From positions 178,288,967-178,352,966 of the forward strand of contig CM039462.1 in assembly GCA_022414725.1 (NCBI GenBank): a stretch of DNA of 64,000 bases. Reading direction: 5' to 3'. Position numbers and translations under genes: made by a program. Of the stretch, positions 43,601-53,400 are shown in pieces. The DNA comes from Microglena sp. YARC. Its lineage: Eukaryota > Chlorophyta > Chlorophyceae > Chlamydomonadales > Chlamydomonadaceae. How positions within the stretch are numbered: the first letter of the stretch is position 1; the number at the start of each line of letters is the position of its first letter. The notes beneath the pieces are model-generated. The model saw only the letters and a list, made by a program, of their open reading frames with translations, was not told the origin of the DNA and made no database searches.

Positions 43601-46600
43601 TGTTGTTGAAGTGAGGTTCTGAAGTTAGTTTTGAAGTGAAGTTTTGAAATGTGTTTCGAAGTGAGTTTAAGAAATGAGGTTTTGAAGTGAGGTTTAGAAG
43701 TGAGATTTAGAAGTAAGTGATGAGCCCGTATTTGATGTGAGGTTTTGAAATTGGTTTTGGAGTGAGGTTTTGCAATGGGTTTTGAAGTGAAGTTTTGACA
43801 GGAGTTTTGAAGATAGTTTTGGAAGTGAGTGATGAGCCTGTTGCTGAAGTGAGGTTTTTATGTGAGTTTTGAAATGAGTTTTTGAAGTGAAGTCTTGAAA
43901 TGAGTATTAGAGGTAAGCTTTTGAAGTGAGTGATATGCCTGTTGTTGAAGTGAGTTTTTGAAGTGAGTTTTTGAAGTGAGGTTTTGAAAGTGAGTTATAT
44001 AAGTGAGTTTTGGAAGTTAGTTGTTGAAGTGACTTTGGAAGTGATTTTAGGAAGTGAGTTTTGGAGATTTGGAAGTGAGTTTTTGAAGTGAGTTTTGGAA
44101 GTTAGTTGTTGAAGTGAGTTTTGGAAGTGAGTTGTTGACGTGAGTTTTGGATGTGAGTGGTGGAGCCTATTGTTCATCGCTGGGTTGCACTGTTTCTTTT
44201 GGGAGCTTCACACGGCAGCTTCCAGCCAGTACCCAAAGCTTTCAGCTGCGTTGGAATGCTTGTCATGTCAGCTATCAGACACACTAGCTAGATTCATGTT
44301 TGACCCAAGTACAAGGGGAAGGAGTTGCCTAGAAGCTACTACGGGTAGCCCAAAAAAGAAACTGTGCTGGGGCGGGTGAAAGTGGTTGACAGTAAAACAG
44401 ACTAGGGTTGCCAAGTACGACATTGTATAATATATATGATATCTAAGATAATATGTCATACATAATATATATATATATATATATACAGACTGCTAACTCT
44501 TTATTACACTCTTGTGTTGCAGGAATGACTTGGCCCAAGCGTACTGCTTCTTGCCCCCATCTTGCCGCCGAGTGTAAGGGCCATGGGGCCCATAGCACTT
44601 TGCAAGGATGGGGCAAGGCAGCTGCCTAGAAACTACTGCTTGTAGCTAATCCATCACCATGACCATCACCATCACAATGTTGGTCATTCTGTTGGTTAGG
44701 TTCAGACTGATGACTCTATATTGTACTGCAGAAATGACTTGGCCCAAGCGTACTACTTCTTGTCCCCATCTTGCCGTCGCGTTTTAGGGCCATGGGGTCC
44801 ATAGCACTATGCAAGGATTGGGCAAGGTAGCTGCCTAGAAGCTACTACTCGTAGCTAAACCATCACCATCACCATCACCATCACCATCACATAGTTGGTC
44901 ATTCTGTTGGTTAGGTACAGACTGATGACTCTATTTTGTACTTCTGCTCTTCAGAAATGACTTGGCCCAAGCGTACTACTTCTTATCGCCATCCTGCCGC
45001 CGAGTCATAGGGCCATGGGGCCCACACCGCTTTGCAAGGATGCTGAGCAAGCACGAGTGAGTGCGCATGATAGGCCTGTGTATGTGTGTGTGGATGGGGG
45101 GGGGGGGGGGTCTGGGTGGGAACCAGCGGCTGCCCACTGCTTCGCCTTGGAAGCGGATCGCGGGCTGACATGCTTGTTGGTGTTAGGGCCATGGGGCCCA
45201 CATCGCTTTGCAAGGATGCTGAGCAAGCACGAGTGAGTGCGCATGATAGATATTTACTTCTTTGGCAATCTCGAAATCATAGATAGTGACAGATTTGTCG
45301 ACCTTCAAAATGATAGATAGTGACAGATTTTGCAACCTCAAAGTATACGCATATATTTATCAAAGTATAGGTATAACTTGATATATATCGCCACCCGTAT
45401 AAAATTAAATGTATATATTAATACATATCATCACTCATGTCAAACTGTACGTATATATTTATATATATCATAACTCATATCAAATGATATCTATATATTC
45501 ATATATATCATCACTCATATCAAAGTATGTGTATGTATTAATCAAAGCATACATACATGTTAATATATGTACCCACTCATATCAAAGTATAAGTAAATAT
45601 TAATATATATCATCACTCATATCATAGTATAAGTACATATTAATATATACCATCACTCATATCAAAGTATACGTATATATTAATATATTTCACTCATATC
45701 AAAGCACCCAATCTCTTCAAACAGTCTACTAGACTTGAAATTTGACCAGTTTTTACCAGTTTTCTTCAAGCTGATCAAAACTGGTCAAAACTCTTCAAGC
45801 AGTCCACTGGACTTAAAATTGGAGCACCATTACGCACTGTGTCTGTCAATGCAGGAAGTACAAAGCTCTTTCCCGCATCAATCCCAAAATTCAACTCCGT
45901 ATCATCACTTATAGCAAAGTATATATATACATATATGGATATATATCGCCCTGAGTTCGTCCTACAGTGATAATTTAATTATGCAATTATAAGCACTAAA
46001 ATTAGCAAGGCGGCAATACCTTTAAACCCATGTACAAGTATTTCTCCAGAAGTGCCAAAACATTACATACGGTTTCATACGTTTGTATGCATACGTCTAT
46101 ACGTGTACGCTTATACGGCTTTTAAAAATAACAAGTCCTATGCAGCGTCGCAAGCGACGCGGAAAATTGGCGGAGTGTGTTGGCAACGGAACGAAAGGTG
46201 GCAACGATGGAGTTGACTGAAGCGAGTTAGTTACGCGGCCGTTGGATGACATGTCAGGCTTCAAGAAATTTTTCGGTCGGACGGACAAATGGGTAAACAT
46301 GGGGGCTCCCGCCCCCTTGAAGAGGGGGCTCCGCAAAAAATATACTATTGCTTTCCAACCCTAATTACAAGCACTGTGAGCTTACAAACCGGTGAGCAAG
46401 GTGAGCTTACGAACCGGTGTCGATAACACCACGTCCTTAGTAGGGTCAACTGTCCCCGGCAGTGTGACTTACTTGGATGTTCGAATTTTCAAATTTTTTT
46501 TACAAGCACTGTGGCTGCCAATGCAGGAAGTACAAAGCCCTCGCCCATCCTGTTGGATTCACATCAATCCGGCGTTGCCAAAACACTCTCAGCACATACC

Positions 46601-46875
46601 TGGAAGTTGTTCTGGTGCACTCTGCATCTGGAGGTAATGGTGGTGATTATTGGCGGTGATTAGTTTTACTATTTTTGGCGGAGCCCTCTCTTCAAGGGGA
46701 CGGGAGCCCCCAGGGTTGCCCATTTGTCCGTCTGTGCGACCGACCGTTTGACCGAGACGAAGCGTGACACGTCAGCCAACGGTCTCGTAACTAACTCGCT
46801 TCCGTTGCCACCTGTCGCTCCGTCGAACACTCTCCACCATTTTTTAACGTCGCATGTGACACTGCATATAAATTG

Positions 46876-46928
<53 letters not shown>

Positions 46929-47942
46929 CGACGACCTAAAAAGCTACTAAAACACTAAAAATGCCCTAAAAAGCTACAAAAACACTTAAACGCTGTCCCT
47001 GGAGGAGACCTAAAACCATACAGCTATAAAAAACCACTTTCAGATTTGAAAAACAATCACTGCTCACCATCTTCGGCAGTCAAATAGCATATTCGAGAAG
47101 CCTTTAAAAAAGGAAAAAGAAAACCTAATGGTGCACTGAAAATAAAGAAAAGTAGATAGATACGATAGATAGTATTTGTGTAATGAAAGTAATGATAACG
47201 CCTGGTGGGGCGTGGTATTCAGGGAGCCCCGTCCTACGGCGGTAGATAACAGGCTGCTACTTTACCTAGCCAAAGCTACCATGGCGGTTGACAGCGACCG
47301 CAAACACGAAAGCTCACCCGTAGGGATTCAAACCCCGCACCTTCTTGTTTCAACGAGCTCTTCCATTGAGCTATTCTTCAAAACGGGATAGTGCGTATGT
47401 ATGTTTAGGGAACGGAAATATGATATCATATGATGTCATACTCTCCTTTGGCCAACATCATATGAAATGCCGATCCCAATGTATGTAATATGTTATTATG
47501 ACATCAACCCAAGGACGTGTGGGGCATTCTCTTTGCGGCCCTTGTCTGTTGGTGAACTGGTACCCTACGCTTACAGACAACACAACCAGGCCTCATTGAT
47601 ACAAGCACCTAGGGCGCATACCTGCTTTGTGCATTCTGCTTGTTGCACTGCCTGATCTTGCCTGAAGCTTGTCACTGGAATATATGTGACAGTCCTGCTT
47701 TGTGCATTCTGCTTGTTGCACTGCCTGATATTGCCTGGAGCTTGTCACTGGAATGTATGTGACAGTCCTGCTTTGTGCATTCTGCTTGTTGCACTGCCTG
47801 ATCTTGCCTGGAGCTTGTCACTGGAATGTATGTGACAGTCCTGTTTTGTTCGTTCTGCTTGTTGCGTTGCCTGATCTTGCTAGCAATTTGACACCTAAAT
47901 GTATGTTACTGTCCAGGGCTAGGCCAAATAGGCTAAAGGGAC

Positions 47943-47975
<33 letters not shown>

Positions 47976-48001
47976 CAGACGGGCGGACGGATGAATGGGT
48001 G

Positions 48002-48090
<89 letters not shown>

Positions 48091-48999
48091 GTAGGTAGGT
48101 AGGTAAGGTAGGTAGGTAGGTAGGTAGGTAGGTAGGTAGGTAGGTAGGTAGGTAGGTAGGTGGGTGGGTGGTGGGTGGATGAATGGATGGGTGGATGGAT
48201 GGATGGATGGGTGGGTGGGTGGATGGATGGGTGGGATGGGGTGGATGGGTGGGTGGGTGGGTGGATTGATACATAGAGAGATAGAGAGATAGGTAGATAG
48301 AGATATTTGTCTTCTCACAGGATGCTATGCTTGGTGCTGGGTTCAAACAATGCAAGGCATGACTTTCAATGTTTTTGGCGGAGCCTTCCCTTCTGGGGGG
48401 CAGGAGCCCCCAGGGTCACTGTGTTGTCTGTTTGTATATCTGAGTACAAGAAACAAGAAACACTGGCCCTAACTGTCTCGTAAACCCTGGCTTCGGTCTC
48501 GTAAACCCTGCACACGATTCCGTTACCACCTGTTGCTCTGATAGCCAATACTCTCCACCAAGTTCCCGCGTCGCTTGCGGCGTGTCTAAGACTTGTCGTT
48601 GGGATGTCCAGTTTCTCAAGAGTGCACTTAATATGGGGGAAAAAAAATGTGCAGGTTGCTCTGCTTGGTGTTGGACCCTCACAAGGCAAGATATAACTTC
48701 CGATGATTTTGTCGGAGAGTCCTACGATCTCGATGGCTCTTGGTTGATTGAGTCAGTCAAGGTGAGGCTATTGGCACTGTTGGCTGTCCCCACAGCCAAA
48801 TGGGCGCGGGGGGGCGCAGTTTCAGCCAAAACCGAGCTGCCCTGAATTGTGAACCGCGAGCGAATCTCTTCACAACGCTAGATAGCAGGATCATTGCTAC
48901 AGGTGCCCCCCCCCCCCCCCCCCCCCTATTGGTGGTTGGCCCCAGTGAAAGCTAACGGGTTGGCCCCTCAACCTCACGCCTAGTAACAAGGCGTACTAT

Positions 49000-49046
<47 letters not shown>

Positions 49047-49051
49047 TTTGT

Positions 49052-49102
<51 letters not shown>

Positions 49103-50286
49103 TTCACTTATTTATTTATTTATTTACTAGTACAGTAGCCCGTGTGGCCGGTGGCCACCCCCCCCACCCCCATCCTCCCACCCAGGTCATGGGTCCTAGT
49201 TTGGTATGGGTTACATAACGGGTAACGCCCTTGCATGCCCCCCCCCCCCCCCCCCCTCTCCCTTACACACAGTCAAGATATCAGCCATCTCCACCCTCGC
49301 TCGACGCTCCCCTCCCTCTTCCCCCGCACCCTCACCTCTTCTCTCAACCTATTACCCTTCTGCTTCAGCTGTGGCCTCCCACCCTCACATACACGCATCC
49401 CCCCCCCCATCCAGACCCACAGCATCCCCTACTTCCACCGACCTCTCCCTACCCCTTACCCCACCCCATCCACACACACTCTATTTCTCTCACCTTTCTC
49501 CCACCACCATCCCTTCCCCCAACCACCAACACGCACACACAATCTCTTCCTCCCTACCTCGTACCCTTCACTTCACCCTGTGGGATTCAATCGTGCAGAA
49601 AGAGGGGCAGGCTGTGCTCTGATCCTAGCCATGGCGATCTGAACTAAGTCAAATAACCGCAACAACTGGGTGCCAACCACGACGAATGCGATGCGATGGC
49701 TAGCAAAAGTGCGCATGCGTGAGATGAATGGTGGCAACGCTCGCAGACGGAGAAAAAAAGCATGACGATCTCGTCGACGCTTGTTGGCTCTGTCCCTATC
49801 TTCGTAGCTCAGGCAAGCTCGCCTTGAGCGCTGACTGGCGGTGTTGCGGGCCCTCCTGTCCAGGACCGTTGGCATGCATCATGCGCCCTGTGTCTCATGC
49901 TCCGTTAAGAAGCAATGCACTGGTGACTATTATTCTGAGCGTCATGCGATATCTGAGGGTCAGCAGATGACCTCCAAGGAGAGGATCTTCTCATTCGAAA
50001 TTTCTCGCAGTTATAGTATGGGAGGCAGATGTCGACATGAAATGAGCGCGCCCATAGCTAAGCGCATCTGCTGTTTCGGTATTTGAAAATTTCGCTGGGA
50101 TTGGGTGCACGGAAAGTTGGTCGCAAGTCGGTTACACTTTGCACGCCCACGGCACGTGGGTACGCGATGATGACACCACCACGACCACCACGACCACGAC
50201 CACGACCATGATTTCTTTATATATACAGATTTATTTATTTATGTATTTATTTATTTATTTATGTATTTATTTATTTATTTATGTCT

Positions 50287-50349
<63 letters not shown>

Positions 50350-50411
50350 CTTATTTATTTATTTACTTATTTATTTATTTATTTATTATATTATTATTTA
50401 TTTATTTATTT

Positions 50412-50456
<45 letters not shown>

Positions 50457-53400
50457 TTTTATTTATTTATTTATTGCTACAGGCAGCTATAGGTAAGGTT
50501 ATTGGCACTGTTTCTGGATTTTCATACGCGTGGCAGCTTCTAGTCAGAATAGGATAAATATATCAATAGTAACAAGCTCCTACGTCGACAACCGAGTGAT
50601 TGATTGAGTGATGTTAACCTATTATGGGTTGACCCAGAATAGGGAAAGGGAGTTGCCTAGAAGCTGTGAAGCGTAGGCCCCCAAAAGAAACAAAAGTAAG
50701 AAGCCATGTCGAAACTGGTGAATCAGGAATATAAACAAACTTTTGTTCTCCCGCACAACTTCATACGCGTGGTAGCTTCTAGTCAGGATAGGATAAATAT
50801 ATCAATAATATGCCTAATGACGAGACGTGATGTTGAGGGGGCCAGCCCGTTCGCTTGCACTGGGGGCAACCACCAGGAACGGAGATGGTTTTGCAGATAT
50901 TATATTATATTATTGCAGATATTATTGCAGATATTATTGCAGATATTGTTGCAGATATTGTTGCAGATATTATTGCAGATATTATTGCAGATATTGTTGC
51001 AGATATTATTGCAGATATTATTGCAGATATTATTGCAGATATTGTTGCAGATATTATTGCAGATATTATTGCAGATATTATATTATATTATTGCAGATAT
51101 TATTGCAGATATTGTTGCAGATATTATTGCAGATATTGTTGCAGACATTATTGCAGATGTTATTGCAGACATTGTTGCAGATATTATTCCAGATGTTGTT
51201 GCAGATATTATTGCAGATATTATTGCAGATATTGTTGCAGATATTGTTGCAGATATTATTGCAGATATTATTGCAGATATTATTGCAGATATTATATTAA
51301 ATTATTGCAGATATTATTGCAGATATTATTGCAGATATTGTTGCAGATATTATTGCAGATATTATTGCAGATATTATATTATATTATTGCAGATATTATT
51401 GCAGATATTGTTGCAGATATTGTTGCAGATATTATTGCAGATATTATTGCAGATAATGTTGCAGATATTATTGCAGATATTATTGCAGATATTATTGCAG
51501 ATATTATTGCAGATATTATTGCAGATATTATTGCAGATATGCAGGTACTGTTGGCAGATATTATTGCAGATATTATTGCAGATATTATTGCAGATATTAT
51601 TGCAGATATTGTTGCAGATATTATTGCAGATATTATTGCAGATATTATTAGATATTATTGCAGATATTATTGCAGATATTGTTGCAGATATTATTGCAGA
51701 TATTGTTGCAGATATTATTGCAGATGTTATTGCAGATATTATTGCAGACATTGTTGCAGATATTATTGCAGATATTATTGCAGATATTATTGCAGATATT
51801 GTTGCAGATATTATTGCAGATTATTGCAGATATTATTGCAGATATTATTGCAGATATTGTTGCAGATATTATTGCAGATATTGTTGCAGATATTATTGCA
51901 GATATTATTGCAGATATTATTGCAGATATTGTTGCAGATATTATTGCAGATATTATTGCAGATATTGTTGCAGATATTATTGCAGATATTATTGCAGATA
52001 TTATTGCAGATATTATTGCAGATATTATTGCAGATATTGTTGAAGATATTATTGCAGATATTATTGCAGATATTATTGCAGATATTATTGCAGATATTAT
52101 TGCAGATATTGTTGCAGATATTATTGCAGATATTATTGCAGATATTATATTATATTATTGCAGATATTATTGCAGATATTGTTGCAGATATTATTGCAGA
52201 TATTGTTGCAGATATTATTGCAGATATTATTGCAGATATTTTGCAGATATTATTGCAGATATTGTTGCAGATATTATTGCAGATATTATTGCAGATATTG
52301 TTGCAGATATTGTTGCAGATATTATTGCAGATATTATTGCAGATATTATTGCAGATATTATATTATATTATTGCAGATATTATTGCAGATATTATTGCAG
52401 ATATTATTGCAGATATTGTTGCAGATATTGTTGCAGATATTATTGCAGATATTATTGCAGATATTATTGAAGATATTATATTATATTATTGCAGATATTA
52501 TTGCAGTTTTTATTGCAGATATTATTGCAGATATTGTTGCAGATATTATTGCAGATATTATTGCAGATATTATATTATATTATTGCAGATATTATTGCAA
52601 ATATTATATTATATTATCGCAGATATTATGTTATATTTAGCTCCGGATTTAGCTCACAATTTAATTTAACTTGAACTTTATCTCGATCTTGGTCTTGACC
52701 TTGATCTTGAACTTGAACTTGGTTCTCGGACTAGCTGTACACGAGAGTTTTGCCTGAGTAGATGTAGGCTATCCTGCTCGTGGAAATAGTTTAGCTCACA
52801 ATCTAATTGAACTTGATCTTGATCTTAGCCTTGAACTTGACCTTGAACTTGAACTGAACTTGGTTCCCGGATAAGCGGTACACGAGAGTACTGCCTGAGT
52901 AGATGTAGGCTGTCCTAGCTTATGACCTGCACTCATAGGACCTGCTTGTGCAAATAATTTGGCTCACAGTCTATTTGAAATTGATCTTGTACTTGATCTT
53001 GAACTTGAAATTGATCTTGTACTTGATCTTGAACTTGAAATTGATCTTGTGCTTGATCTTGAACTTGAAATTGATCTTGTACTTGATCTTGAACTTGAAA
53101 TTGATCTTGTACTTGATCTTGAACTTGAAATTGATCTTGAACTTGATCTTGAACTTGAAATTGAACTTGAAATTGATCTTGTACTTGATCTTGAACTTGA
53201 AATTGATCTTGTACTTGATCTTGAACTTGAAATTGATCTTGTACTTGATCTTGAACTTGAAATTCAACTTAGTTCCCGGATTAGCAGTACACGAGAGTAC
53301 TGCCCGAGTACATGCAGTCTGTCCTACATTCTGACCTGCTTGTGTGGGGCATTCTCTTTGAGGCCCTTGTCTGTTGGTGAACTGGTACCCTACGCTTACA

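Larger units (their letters stand above)
42470..44170 (+). repeat. Donor-derived minisatellite (TTGAAGTGAGTTTT)n
   Basis: The functional donor at 42020 is ACTGCTTGAA|GTAAGTGATG. A copy at 42476 reads CTGCTTGAAGTGAGTGACAC. A better one at 42929 reads CAGTTGCACTGTTGAAGTG then AGTGATGATCCTG. From there about 1.2 kb consists of TGAAGTGAGTTTTGAAGTG-type repeats, interrupted by MITE copy E and preceded by a family 1 copy. Most units contain a GTGAGT hexamer. Confidence 0.9.

Noticed and set aside
49206..49647. Three overlapping Pro/Ser/His frames
   Set aside because: All three + frames are open over a C-rich tract, the hallmark of low complexity.
50855..52669. Open frames up to 604 codons
   Set aside because: Translation of the GCAGATATTATT satellite; several frames are open at once with periodic peptides.
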